Positions 1-10,939 of a stretch of DNA of 64,000 nucleotides are shown here, one piece after another (position 1 is the stretch's first letter; the number at the start of each line of letters is the position of its first letter). The stretch is taken from assembly GCA_018340375.1 (NCBI GenBank), contig JAFFJZ010000040.1, positions 1 through 64,000 of the forward strand, in the 5' to 3' direction. The position numbers were made by a program, and so were the translations under genes. The notes beneath the pieces were generated by a model. It was not told where the DNA came from. It was given only the letters and a program-made list of their open reading frames with translations, and did not search any database. The DNA is from Gonatopus flavifemur. Its lineage: Eukaryota; Arthropoda; Insecta; Hymenoptera; Dryinidae.

Positions 1-134
1 TCATGAACAAGAAAGGTCGTACTAGAGCATTGTTCACGAACATAAGTGAAACGAAATGTTTAATATACTGTATTCATTCACGAATTCTCTTCTCAATTCT
101 TTTCTTTTCTGGATTCTTTCCTTTTCTCAATACC

Positions 135-1184
135 ATGGATTATCTTTGGGGTGAAATACTCGATATTCTCCTGATACTAGGAGAATGTCGACGTAATTAC
201 GCTGCAGCATCAGGATTGTATGTAGAGATGTATCCAAATAGACGCCAGCCTTCACGTCAGGTGATACGCTCAATAAAAAGACGAATTAGAAAAATGAATA
301 CCCGACGAGTCAGAAGGCGTTAGGATGGAAATCGTATGGACGCATGCTGAGTAGCCGTTTTAGGAATGGTGCACCTGAATCCTCACATCAGTACCAGACA
401 AATCGAGCACCAATTAGGGATCCCAAGATCAACGGCACACCGCATACTGAGATCTGGTGAATATCATTCTTACCACATTATATTGGTGCAAGCATTGAGT
501 GAAGATGGTCTTAGACGTAGGGTTGAATTCTGTCAATGGGCCTCGGGGCAACCACCTGGTTTTTTCAATTACGTGATGTTTAGTGATGAGGCAACATTTC
601 GCGGTAACGGTGTTATGAACAGACATAATTGTCATTATTGGTCAATGGAAAATCCCAGATGGCATCGACAAGTTAACAATTAACATCGCTGGACTCTGAA
701 TGTGTGGTGTGGGACTTTGAATGGTCAGATCATTGGTCCTTATTTCTTTGAACATACTGTTAGGAAGGAAAATTATCTGCAATCGATTCGGGACGAATTA
801 CCAACGATGTTGGAAGATGTTGAACTCTACACACGGAACAGGATGTGGCTTCAACATGATGGGGCACCACCTCATAACGCTGCAATTGTCAGAAATTTCT
901 TGAACACATCTTACCCACAGAGATGGATTGGTCGCGGTGGATACATTGCCTGGCCGGCTAGGTCTTCGGATCTTACCCCTTCGGATTTTTACTTATGGGG
1001 TTTCATCGAAGATGTAGTTTATGAAAGACCACCAACGACCAGAGATGACATGAAACTCCGAATGTGAACTGTCTGCCGAACAATTTCACGTCATGTGCTT
1101 TTGTCGTTAGAACCACATTTTCAGAGACGAATAAGGTTATGCCAACAGTCCAACGGTGCAAATATCGAACATTTGATACGGTGA
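135..1184 (+). pseudogene. DD41D (rosa-like) Tc1/mariner transposase relic, copy A
   Basis: A cut-and-paste transposase that would bind its element ends and catalyse excision and insertion. One reading frame of 350 codons runs from the ATG at 135 to the TGA at 1182 with no frameshift. It is broken by nonsense codons at 321, 348, 681 and 1065. The N-terminus has the DUF4817-like pattern (DILLILGE, then YxxMYPNR), followed by a helix-turn-helix stretch (STRQIEHQLGIPRSTAHRI). The catalytic residues are FSDEATF, QHDGAPPH and DLTPSDFYLWG, with 41 residues between the second and third Asp, hence DD41D. The region WIGRGGYIAWPARS matches copies B and C. The copy is inactive. The family call is by eye; rosa is the named DD41D group I know. 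Confidence 0.85.
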
Positions 1185-1247
1185 ATTTTCATACATATTG
1201 CAGAGCGTTCGTCGTGGGAAATTAAACACCTCTACACGCTTGAAATG

Positions 1248-1398
1248 CGGAAGAGTGGAAATTCCACTTGAACAGAAAGATAGGTCCCCTTCTGACAGCC
1301 TAAAGGGTGGGATTCCACTCTGTTGGAGTGGGAATTCACTTTTCAGGCAGCCAGAAGGGATCCTGCCTTTCCGTTCAAGTGGACTTTCCACTCTTTCG
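1248..1398. repeat. 151-bp near-perfect hairpin (MITE-like)
   Basis: Arms 1248-1320 and 1326-1398 are reverse complements over about 73 bp with scattered mismatches and a 5-base loop. The arms carry the motif GAGTGGAAATTCCACTT. It lies just 3' of relic A. Open frames across it on both strands come from the palindrome and are not genes. No clear target duplication was seen. Confidence 0.8.
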
Positions 1399-1736
1399 TA
1401 TTTAGAGAGCAGTCCAGACAATCGGGCCTTTTCAGGGCCACGAAGATGTGCAAAATCCGATCGCTGAACCTTCTCGTGGTGCACATTGGGTAACTCTAAT
1501 GGCGACGGTAGTCTTCAGAAGCTGAAAAAAAACACTGTACAGTTAAATGTCGTTTTATACAGGAAGCAATACGAGTGTTTCATAAAACTCATTTTTTATC
1601 GATTAGAGCGCCATCTGTGCGGAATTCGGGAAAATGATTCAAACGAAAGTTTCTTTTTTTCCAACGTCGAATCTGAATCTGCAGTCAAAAATAGGGGATT
1701 CTATTCAAAAAACGAAAGTTGATCTCTGAATAACCT

Positions 1737-1850
1737 TGGAGTTGAGATCCGAGGTCAAAGTCAAGGTCACCATCAGATGTCCCCCTCGGAATCTCACAAC
1801 TTTTGTTCGAAACATTTTCCTCCAGAACTCCTCGTTTTTGAGTTATTCCG
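1737..1850. repeat. End fragment of a rosa-like element
   Basis: This stretch (AAGGTCACC, then CACAACTTTTGTTCG, then TTTTTGAGTTATTC) resembles the outer part of the right inverted repeat of element B (about 3535-3655) in the same orientation. It is probably the 3' end of the element that carried copy A. Between 1399 and 1736 I see nothing else identifiable. Confidence 0.5.
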
Positions 1851-1869
1851 ATATAAGAATTCAAATACG

Positions 1870-3659
1870 ACAGCTGAATAACTCTTCAGGGAATGGAGAG
1901 GGGAAAAAATTGTTCAGATAAAAGTTGTAGGGTTCGAAGGGGGCCGTAAGATGGTGACCTTGAATTTGACCTTGAGGTCAATTTTGGGCATAATCGATGG
2001 TCAAAGTATGTTTTTCCAAATGGAAAACCCTACGTTCAACCTCAGGAATGGAAAGAGCGGAAAATTTTACATCCGGAAATGTTAACATATCAGGTCATTT
2101 AGAGGTCATTTGAAGGTCAAAAAACCATTTTCTATGGATTTTCACGGAAAAGCCTCAAACCAGTTGTTTCTCTGACCAAAGTTATCAAACTTGAAGTGAA
2201 ACACCACTTTTCGACCTTTAATTTGACCTTGAGAACGATAATGAATGCCAAATTTGAAACAATTATTAAAAAATTATTTATTCTTCCAGTTCGTCGTTTT
2301 ATAATTACAGATGGCACAAATCCGTTGACGGGTAAGACACACTTATTGCAGGAGATGTTCGAATTGACCGCCATTTACTTCAATACATAACTCCAGCCGG
2401 CGTCGAAAGTTTCCGAAAACAGACTGAAAAACTTCCGGACGAATATTCGCAATTGCGTATCTGATGCGTTGTTGTAGATCCACAGGTGTTGTTGGTCGGT
2501 TGGTATGAACGACATTGTTCACGTAACCCCACAAATAAAAATCTAGAGGGGTGAGATCAGGAGATCTTGCCGGCCACAGTACAAATCCACCTCGACCAAT
2601 CCAACGATTGGGGAAAAGGATATTTAGATAATCCCTCACACATCGAGCAAAGTGTGGTGGTGCACCGTCTTGCTGATACCACATCCTCTGCCTAGTTGCT
2701 AATGTCACATCTTCCATGAGAACTGGTAATTCATTCTGTAAAAACTGTAGATAATTAGGACCGTTAACAGTTCCATAAAAAAAATACGGCCCAATAACTT
2801 GATTGTCTAGAATTCCACACCAAACATTTATACTCCACCGATGCTGATGATCAAGTTGTTGAGTCCAGTGCGGGTTCTGCGCTGACCAATAGTGGCTATT
2901 GTGACGATTTAACAAGCCAGTACTTTGAAACGTGGATTCATCACTGGAAAGAATATATCGAAAGAAATCGGGCGCTTCGTTCAACCTCTGTAAACCCCAA
3001 TGGCAAAAGTTAACCCGATTCTGCATATCTTGTTGAGATAATTCTTGGGTCAGTGTGATGTGGTACGGATGATATTGAGCAGCTTGTAGAATTCTGTCGA
3101 TCTCCAAACCGCTCTCTGTACAATTGTGACGCTCTTTGATACACTCCGCGACACTCACTCAAGATCATTAAAATATCAACACATTCGTTAGGTGAGTAAA
3201 CCATTTTGAACCCGCACTTACACCGTAAACGATGAAAACTTCTTAATGATCATTTTCGTACTGATATGAAGAATAAACTCGGAAGGTTAGTTCTGTTTAC
3301 TTTCAATTCAAGGTCCAAACGTGGGGTTTCACTTTAACTTTAATAACTTTGGTCAGAGAAACAACTCGTTCGAGGCTTCTCCGTGAAAATCCATAGAAAA
3401 TGGTTTTTTGACCTTCAAATGACCTCTAAATCACCTGATATGTTAACATATTCGGACGTATAATTTCCCGCTCTTTCCATTTCTGAGGTCGAACGTAGGG
3501 TTTTCCATTCGAAAAAACATACTTTGACCATCAATTATGCTCAAAATTGACCTCAAGGTCAAATTCGAGGTAACCATCTTATGGCCCCCTCCGAACCCTA
3601 CAACTTTTATCGGAACAATTTTTCTCCCCCTCCATTCCCTGAAGAGTTATTCAGCTGTC
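1870..3659 (-). mobile_element. Rosa-like DNA transposon B with ~360-bp terminal inverted repeats
   Basis: The arms, about 1870-2232 and 3300-3659, are reverse complements with moderate divergence. Both start at GACAGCTGAATAACTC and contain several TGACCTTGA-like blocks. Between them is a minus-strand transposase relic (2343-3204). Outside the right arm the sequence GGGACGCCCTGTATA resembles the usual Tc1/mariner outer end; the left side lacks it, so the left tip is lost. Inverted repeats this long are far beyond the ~30 bp of typical mariners. Confidence 0.8.
2343..3204 (-). pseudogene. DD41D transposase relic, copy B (internally deleted)
   Basis: Minus-strand transposase of element B. The start at 3204 gives the DUF4817-like N-terminus (VDILMILSECRG, YRERFGDR), which shifts out of frame. 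The long frame ending at 2343 contains the rest. Most of the central helix-turn-helix region present in copies A and C is missing, so an internal deletion of about 100 codons or a little less with a frame change fused the two parts. The catalytic core is intact: SSDESTF, QQDGAPPH and DLTPLDFYLWG, with 41 residues between the last two Asp. The C-terminus ends NGGQFEHLLQ as in the other copies. The catalytic half is intact but the DNA-binding half is gone, so it is probably inactive. Confidence 0.85.
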
Positions 3660-4267
3660 CTGTTTCAAATGGGACGCCCTGTATATATATATACAGAGTG
3701 TCCCAAATAAGAGAATACACGGAGATATCACGAAAAGGAGTGAGTGAAGAAGAGTGAGTAGAGAATGTCTCGAGTAAAAGTTGTTTGGTTCAAAGGGGGA
3801 ATGTTCGAGGTGATAACAGATTTCACCTTGGAATGAGTTTTCAAGGTCATTGGAGAGGTAACAACTTTTTTTTTGTATGGAACTCCCTTGTTTTTTCAGT
3901 GGAATCATATTCTACATGAAAAAACACAAAAATTCGACTCGGAACATTTTTCTGTCACCATCGTACTTTTGAAGATATGACCAACAGTGAACCGTCCCAG
4001 CGAGATGTGACAGCAAGGGTGTGTCCCTCTTATAAACTAGCGATGATGAATCAATGTTGAGAATAAAAAAACACGAAATCCAAAATTGACAGATTCTAGA
4101 ACGTCCGATTTATTGAATTCAACGTAAAGTAATATTAATATCAAATGTTTTCAAAAGATCTTCGAGCAGTTCTCAAATGTTCAAAATGTGCGCCTCGTCC
4201 CTGCGAACATAAATGAATTCTTCGCTCGAAATGACCCATCGTAGCTAACAAGATATTCCTTGGAATG

Positions 4268-4658
4268 TTGGCACACGTTTTTTTTTGTATGGAACTCCCT
4301 TGTTTTTTCAGTGAAATCATATTCTACATGAAAAAACACAAAAATTTGACTCGGAACATTTTTCTGTCACCATCGTACTTTCGAAGATATGGCCAACAGT
4401 GAACCCTCCCAGCGAGACGTGACAGGAAGAGTGAGTTTCTCTCACAAACTAGCGATGATGAATCAATATTGAGAACCACCGAACACGGAATCCAAAATTG
4501 ACAGATTTCAGAATGTACGATTTATTGAATTCAACGTAAAGTGATATCAATATCGAAGATTTTTAAAACGTCTCCGAGCAGTTTTCAGATGTTCAAAATG
4601 TAGGCCTTGTTCCTGCAGACATGAATGGATTCTTCGCTCGGAATCACTCATGGCACTG
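4268..4658. repeat. Second, diverged copy of the element C left arm
   Basis: This stretch repeats 3860-4255 in the same orientation, starting at the T-run before GTATGGAACTCCC and ending in the C-terminal transposase codons on the minus strand. Its last five bases are the left target duplication of Transib, so Transib inserted in this relic. Confidence 0.75.
4654..4658. repeat. Left 5-bp target-site duplication of Transib (CACTG)
   Basis: CACTG lies directly outside the left CACAGTG terminus and is repeated at 8514-8518 directly outside the right terminus. Transib elements are known to make 5-bp duplications. Confidence 0.9.
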
Positions 4659-4694
4659 CACAGTGGTACGAAAAGCCAAAAACGTGGCCAAAAT
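4659..4694 (+). repeat. Transib left terminal inverted repeat with RSS-like heptamer
   Basis: It begins with the exact heptamer CACAGTG. Ten bases further in is CCAAAAACG, which agrees with the RSS nonamer ACAAAAACC at seven of nine positions. The 10-bp spacing is not the 12 or 23 of true RSSs, so only the heptamer resemblance is strong. Confidence 0.85.
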
Positions 4695-5632
4695 TGAAAC
4701 AAACAAACATCATATTCGGGTTCTTTGAAGTAGCAGGTGGGCTACATTGATAGTTGGGCTATTGAAATCTAATCCTTAAAACGGTTTGCCATCAACACTG
4801 AAGTTGGCATAACAAAGGAAAGTTGACCTTGTTTTACGTGTCGTATGTCAGTTCCTACGAGCGACAAATCTAATCCTAATTCAATTTGAAATAATTACTT
4901 ATATGATCAAGTGATTGATCTAAATCAAAATGCATGCTGTTCCGGGGGGTATGTAGAGCATTTTCATCACACAGATCATTCAAAATACGGGATTTATCAA
5001 TCATCTATTTCCATTATTCTTTATAACAAATATTGCTCAAAATTGTCAATAAATACATTGAAAACCGAAGTGAAAAGTCACATATACCGCTATATTCCGC
5101 CAAATATCCGATTGGAACATAATCTATGATCAATTTGCTGTTAAATTGTGCAGAGAAAAGCTGCGCATAGCTGCGTTTTCGAATGTACGATATAAATGAA
5201 ATGAGAATTGCAATGAATCGATATTTACGCGTTTTGTCACAGTTGATCAAAAATCGAAAAATGTTGAGGATAATATGAGATGAAGTACATATGATGTTCA
5301 TAAGGTACACACAAATAACCCGCACAGGCAAACAGTTTGGAAAGAGTTCATAATGAGTTCATTTCGAATTTCCACACTCCCAAATGGATTAATTATTCAC
5401 TTTTTCCAAACAGTATGGCGTATAGGAAGGAAATGCAGGATAAGTGATGACAAAAGAGAAAGAATACCTGGGTACGACATACAAAATCAAAGTTGACGCT
5501 TTTCTCTTCTTGCGAAACTTATAATTGAAATGAGATGAATACAATGAATTGGATCAAATGAGTCCAAATGAATGAGTATATCAAAGAATTATTATTCCAT
5601 CCCGTGACAAATTAATTATTTTAATTTTAGGT

Positions 5633-7737
5633 TCAAGCGATGATATTGTACAATTCTCAAGGAAAGAAATTTTCGTTTTGATGGAAGACCATTTGAAGAG
5701 TAATTTGGGAATTATAATTGAAAATTTAGAAAACCGTCTATCTTCGCATACTGGTCGTTGTATCAAAGTCTATGACCATATGAAGCAAGTTATTGAAAAT
5801 TTATTCAATAAGATGAGACAGAAATATCAAGAGGCTCAGAGAAAGGATGAACATTTTTCGTAAAGAATAATGAATGGCTCAACGTTCCAGTACATTTTTC
5901 TGTTCAGAATGATACTAAGAAAACACCAAGAATGAATTCAGGTCGACCTTCTTCGGAATTCTCATCTCTAAGCGAACATTCAAAGCGAAGAAGAACTCAA
6001 GAAATTCGAACAAAATATGATGTTGATGAATTATCATACGCTACGGAAATGAGTCTTCGTTCTGCAGGTAAATCAGGCGTTTCAAAACTTCTGAAAGACA
6101 TTTCATCATCTAGCCCGTCCAAAGTGGAGAAATATATGGGAGTTGTAAAATCAGAATCTGCATCCACATTTACAAATGATCGAGCCTTGGCTTTATTTTT
6201 GGATATGGGAATATCAAGAAGAAAATATCAATTGATGAGAAATAGTGCAATGACAGTAGATTGTAAATTGTACCCACCGTATCAAGATATATTAAGTGCC
6301 AAACGTAAATGTTACCCCCCTATCAGTAACATTAAGGTTTCCGAATCAACAGCTGAAGTAGAATTGCAAGCTTTGTTGGATCACACAGTGAGACGCATTC
6401 TATTACTCCAACAGAATGATATGGCAGGACTGGATGCAAAAAATGTTATCCACATGAATTCCATTTGTAAATGGGGTTTTGATGGAACTTCGGGGCAAAG
6501 TGTGTATAAAATGAAATTTACCGATGAAACAGTTTCTGACGCAAGTTTACTTTTTACTTCGCTTGTGCCATTACAACTCGTATGCTTGGATGAGGAATCT
6601 AAGCAGGGAAAAGTTGTATGGTTCAATCCAAAACCTTCGTCTACTCGATTCTGCAGACCATTACGACTGCAATTCATTAACGAGAATGTGGATACATCTT
6701 TGAATGAAGTAACGCATTTTGAAAATCAAATACAATCGCTTGTTCCTTGCAAAATATTCATCGGAGAAAAAGAATTTTCCATTTCTTACAAATTAGTTAT
6801 GACGATGATCGACGGGAAAGTTTGTAACGCAGTAACCTCGACTAAATCAGCTCAACGTTGTTATCTGTGCAACGCAACATCAAAAGATTTTAATAATTTA
6901 GATTTAATTTTGAGCATGCCAGTCAAAACAGAAAACTTACAATATGGATTGTCGACACTTCATGCATGGATTCGGTGCTTCGAATGCTGTCTACATATAG
7001 GATACAAACTTGGTACAAAGAAGTGGCAAGCACGTGGCGAAGACAAGAAAGAAATCGAGATCCGGAAAACTGCCATCCAAAAAGGGTTTAAGAAAGAACT
7101 GGGACTTATTGTTGACGTTCCAAAGCAGGGTTTCGGGAGCAGCAACGATGGGAACACCGCTAGGCGTTTCTTCGAAAACTGAACAACATCTTCTATTATT
7201 ACAGGAGTTGATGTGGATTTGATCCAACGATTTCATGTTATACTACAAGTGATCTGAAGCGGGTATGAAATCAATGTTGCAAAGTTCCGGGAATATACAG
7301 CAGAAACAGGAAAATTATTTGTCCAACTATATCCCTGGTATTACATGCCAACTTGTGTCCACAAATTATTAATTCATGGACCCGAAATCATAGAACACGC
7401 GTTATTACCTGTAGGACAACTTTCCGAGGAGGCTCAAGAGTCAACTAATAAGTTGATAAGAAGATATCGCGAAGACTTCTCACGAAAGTGTTCCCGAGTC
7501 AAATGTATGGAAGATGTGTTTTTAAGACTCATGGCAACATCGGATCCTTTAATTTCTACTTTGCGAAAACAGCCACAAAAGAAAATTAAGATTTTATCTC
7601 AAGATGCAGTGACACTATTGATTTTACCAGCTACAATCTTGTCTTCCAAGGATGAGTTACATGAGAATTCATCTGATAGTTCAGATGAAGAACTACGGGA
7701 AGCAACAGATGATGATTCTGATCAGGAAAATGATTGA
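5633..7737 (+). pseudogene. Transib transposase (RAG1-core relative) with three inactivating lesions
   Basis: A DDE transposase that would nick and hairpin DNA next to its CACAGTG ends. About 700 codons are recognisable. The first part is open from about 5633, just after a possible splice acceptor TAATTTTAG, to about 5857. A one-base shift in the T-run near 5853-5857 moves to the frame of 5932, which continues to the TAA at 7737 except for TGA codons at 7180 and 7255. By comparison with RAG1 and Transib, the catalytic residues are Asp in KWGFDGTSGQS (6481), Asp in TMIDGKVCN (6811) and Glu in GQLSEEAQES (7426 or 7429). The zinc ligands are CYLC (6859-6870) and HKLLIH (7360-7377). The segment after the Glu (NKLIRRYRE, MEDVFL) follows the RAG1 C-terminal core pattern. 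The acidic tail is Ser/Asp/Glu-rich. All three catalytic residues survive; the breaks make the copy non-functional as read. Confidence 0.92.
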
Positions 7738-7929
7738 ATTTTCTTATTTGTTATCAATTTGTTATTGATCTTTGATCAATTAGTCTTTTGTCACTAATAT
7801 TATATTCATGAAATACTTTTCTATACGGATTGAATTATATTTGTAAATCCTTTTTATCGATTTATAATAATCTTGTTCAATGATTCAAATAAACGTCAAC
7901 TATTCGAATTTATAAATTCAGAAACGAAT

Positions 7930-8460
7930 TCTGAATAAGCAACCCCAAAAAACCCTGAGTACCGAATTTGGAGAAAATCTTATGATTTTTGCAATTTTCG
8001 TCAGGCATATTGGCTGCAATTTTGAATTTGGAGATTTTCACAACTGATTCCTAATCAGCGATCACAAAAACCCCTGGATACCGAGTTTGGAGAAAATTCG
8101 ATGATTTTTTTTAATTTTAATTCACCATATTGAATCCGCCATTCTGAATTTCAAAATTTTGCTAACGGATTCGTAATCAGTAACCCAAAGAACTCCTGGA
8201 TGCCACGTTTGAAGAGAATCGGATGATTTTTTTCATTTTCATCCACCATATTGGATCCGCCATTTTGAATTTGGGAATTTCGACAACGGATTCGGAATCA
8301 GCGACTCCAAAAACCCCTGTTTACCAAGTTTGAAGAAAATCCGATGATTTTTTCAATTTTCGTTCTCCATATTGGATCCGCCATTTTGAATTTCGGAATT
8401 TTGACAACGGATTCGTAATCAGTGACCCCGGAAATCCCCGAGTAACATTTTTCGAGCAAA
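7930..8460. repeat. ~122-bp tandem repeat in the Transib 3' region, about four copies
   Basis: Similar blocks (AATCAG, GACCCC, AAAACCCCTGG, then CCATATTGGATCCGCCATT) recur at about 8054, 8176, 8296 and 8418, a 122-bp period with substantial divergence. The same unit sequence appears in the arms of the foldback at 47.4-51.8 kb. Confidence 0.8.
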
Positions 8461-8477
8461 TTTGAGAACTCCTTATA

Positions 8478-8513
8478 GTTTTGACCACATTTTCGGCATT
8501 TCGTACCACTGTG
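8478..8513 (-). repeat. Transib right terminal inverted repeat
   Basis: The reverse complement of this stretch starts with CACAGTGGTACGAAATGCC and matches the left terminus over about 36 bp with a few changes. It is followed at 8514-8518 by CACTG. Confidence 0.9.
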
Positions 8514-8515
8514 CA

Positions 8516-8673
8516 CTGGTGAAAATCCGAAATCGAAGAAACCGGCTGTTGAAACAAATGAAGCGTGAAAAATGTCCCAACTCCCTCCTAAATTACGCTT
8601 GGGTGATCCTTTATCACGCTTAGATGACTCTTAGGTTACGGTCTCGTCGCGTTCAACGCTCCATTTTCACCAG
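8516..8673. repeat. Small element with CTGGTGAAAAT inverted ends
   Basis: CTGGTGAAAATCC at 8516 is matched by its near reverse complement CCATTTTCACCAG ending at 8673. The inner 130 bp show no symmetry or gene. The right copy of the Transib duplication overlaps its left tip, so Transib may have landed at this element's edge. A short match only. Confidence 0.4.
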
Positions 8674-8799
8674 GACGTAGCTGCACGGAGAGAATTCGTG
8701 AGATTTTACCTCACCTCACCTCCGTGATTTTTCGTTTCGCAACTGACGTGAAATAAAATCAATCGATTAGGTGATCTGATATCTCGCGACTCCTCCGCG

Positions 8800-9000
8800 T
8801 ACAACAAGACATTCCTTTGAAATGTCCAAAAACTGTGGTACAAAACCGCTTTAATGAGGAGGAGCATCATCATGTTGTACCACCATCCTCAGCCTTGTTT
8901 GTACGCCAACTCCATCCAGCATCAAGGGCAGTTCATTTTGTCATAAATTGAGGTAGTTGACTCCGTTCACATTTCCTCCAAAGAGAAAGGACCCGATTGA
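8800..9000 (-). pseudogene. Fragment of another rosa-like transposase
   Basis: On the minus strand, 8845-9000 aligns with 9890-10040 of copy C: GGAAATGTGAACGGAGTCAA, then a stretch corresponding to NELPLMLD and QHDDAPPH. 8800-8826 matches the later ANIPRNIL codons. The segment between is deleted and several stops are present. It probably belongs with the C-terminal codons at 4555-4658, separated from it by Transib and the small element at 8516. Confidence 0.65.
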
Positions 9001-9271
9001 ATGTCTAACATAACATTCGAAAGAAACCAAAACAATTCTTTCATCGAATGTTTTCTTCAATGACTGTTGACTTCGATGTTGTGTTTATGAAATTACGTTG
9101 ATGTTTATGTTCGAAGGAAAGTGTTGTATTTATTCTTCAATTTTGTGAATCCTCATTTTGTAAACAAACAATCGGTAAAACCAGGCTAGTAGAGAATTGA
9201 TACTCGCGTTAGTGCGTGCGGAAATTTTCATGATTTGCAACTTTAATTTTGCGAATGTCTAATCTATCACG

Positions 9272-10368
9272 ATGCCTCGAACTTATACCCCTAATGAGAT
9301 CGTCGATATTTTGATGATTCTGGGTGAATCTCGGCGTAATCATCGACAGGCCAGTGTGTTGTATGCGCAGAGATATTCTATGAGGATTCATCCCAACCCC
9401 GCGGTAATTAGAAAGATAGAGGACGCCGCTAGAAGACGGGGAATGAAATAGAAAAGGAACCGCATCAATTTGAATGATGATGATCCAAGCGTCGCTACAG
9501 TTTTGGCTGTAATAGCGTTAGATCCACATGACAGCATTCGAAACATTCAACGCCTGACTGGTATCCCACGAAATACGGTGCGCCGAATATTACGAATCCG
9601 AAAGTTCCATCCATATCATATCACCTTATGTCATGAATTGCAACCCAATGATCTTGAACGGCGGATGCACTTCTGCAAATGGGCTCAAGCTAGAATCGAA
9701 GAAAATCTTGAATATTTTAACAATGTCATGTTTAGCGACGAATGTACATTCCACAATACTGGTCTGCCCAATCGTCACAATTGTGATTACTGGGTCGAAC
9801 AAAATCCTCATTGGTATAGCCAGATTAATCACCAGCATCGCTGGAGCGTTACTGTTTGGTGTGGGATATTGAATGGAGATTTAATTGGGCCCTATTTCTT
9901 CGAAGGAAATGTGAACCAAGTCAACTACCTCAATTTATTACAAAATGAACTGCCCTTGATGCTAGATGAAGTTGACTTACAAACAAGGCAAAGGATGATG
10001 ATACTAGTACAACAAGATGGTGCTCCCTCTCATTACAGCCGTCTTGTACGACAGTGTTTGGACATGGAATATCACAACCGTTGGATTGGGAGAGGTAGTG
10101 GATTTCAGATATGGCCTCCTAGATCTCCGGACTTCACTCCGCTGGATTTTTTTTATGAGGATTTGTGAACAACAAAGTGTACGAACAAGCACCAACCACG
10201 AGACAAGACTCCATCGGACGTATCTGCAACACGTGTGCCAACATTCCAAGAAATATCTTGTTAGCTACGATGAGTCATTTCCAGCGAAGAATTAATTTAT
10301 GTTCGCAGGGACGAGGCGCACATTTTGAACATTTGGAAACTGCTCGAAGATCTTTTGAAAACCCTTGA
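9272..10368 (+). pseudogene. Rosa-like transposase relic, copy C
   Basis: Transposase of element C. The ATG at 9272 opens a DUF4817-like N-terminus (YTPNEIVDILMILGE). An in-frame TAG at 9449 interrupts it. The frame then runs from 9470 to 10168 through helix-turn-helix (NIQRLTGIPRNTVRRIL) and the catalytic blocks FSDECTF, QQDGAPSH and DFTPLDF. An indel in the T-run near 10148-10155 shifts the frame. The tail continues in the frame of 10165 to the stop at 10368 (QRRINLCSQGRGAHFEHL). Extra codons (RMMILVQQD, and a Ser in GRGSGF) widen the second-to-third Asp spacing to 42. Inactive. Confidence 0.85.
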
Positions 10369-10816
10369 TATTAATATTACTTTACGTTGAATTCAATAAA
10401 TCGGACGTTCTAGAATCTGTCAACTTTGGATTTCGTGTTCTTTTATTCTCAACATTGATTCATCATCGCTAGTTTATAAGAGGGACACACCCTTGCTGTC
10501 ACGTCTCGCCGGGACGGTTCACTGTTGGTCATATCTTCGAAAGTACGATGGTGACAGAAAAATGTTCCGAGTCGAATTTTTGTGTTTTTTCATGTAGAAT
10601 ATGATTTCACTGAAAAAACAAGGGAGTTCCATACAAAAAAAAGGTTGTTACCCCTCCAATGACCTTGAAAACTCATTCCAAGGTCAAATCTGTTATCACC
10701 TCGAACATTCCCCCTCTGAATCAAACAACTTTCACTCGAGACATTTTCTTCTTTACTCACTCCTTTTCGAGATATCCGCGTGTATTTTCTTATTTGGAAC
10801 ACCCTGTATATACACA

Positions 10817-10842
10817 TGGGTATATATATATATATATATTTA
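10817..10842. repeat. TA microsatellite
   Basis: An uninterrupted run of TA dinucleotides just outside the right tip of element C. Confidence 0.9.
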
Positions 10843-10939
10843 TGTGGATATACTGTGAATGTTAATTCCAAGTGCCTCTGGATACAGCAAAAAAAAATTC
10901 ACCTCCAGCCTCGAGTGATATTTTTCACTTGCCTCCAAT

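Larger units (their letters stand above)
4659..8513 (+). mobile_element. Transib DNA transposon, full length 3,855 bp
   Basis: The left end reads CACAGTGGTACGAAAAGCC and the right end, read inward on the other strand, CACAGTGGTACGAAATGCC. Similarity continues for about 36 bp at each end (4659-4694 and 8478-8513). CACTG is duplicated outside both ends. Inside is a + strand Transib transposase (5633-7737) and, in the 3' part, a ~122-bp tandem repeat. The terminal heptamer is identical to the V(D)J recombination-signal heptamer; Transib is the accepted relative of the RAG1 core. Both ends and the target duplication are intact, so only the transposase damage argues against autonomy. 4695-5632 shows no other gene. 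Confidence 0.93.
3690..10811 (+). mobile_element. Rosa-like transposon C with ~570-bp inverted arms, invaded by Transib
   Basis: The left arm (3690 to about 4255) is the reverse complement of about 10235-10811. The tips are ACAGAGTGTCCCAAATAAG and the inverted TTCTTATTTGGAACACCCTGT, the usual Tc1/mariner style of end. The arms are long enough to include the C-terminal codons of the transposase. The + strand transposase relic is at 9272-10368. Transib (4659-8513) and further fragments lie between the arms. A second diverged copy of part of the left arm follows in tandem at 4268-4658. Confidence 0.7.

Noticed and set aside
4659..8513. An immune-type RAG recombination locus
   Set aside because: The heptamer and RAG1-like protein belong to a Transib transposon with its own target duplication; no antigen-receptor segments and no RAG2-like gene are visible.
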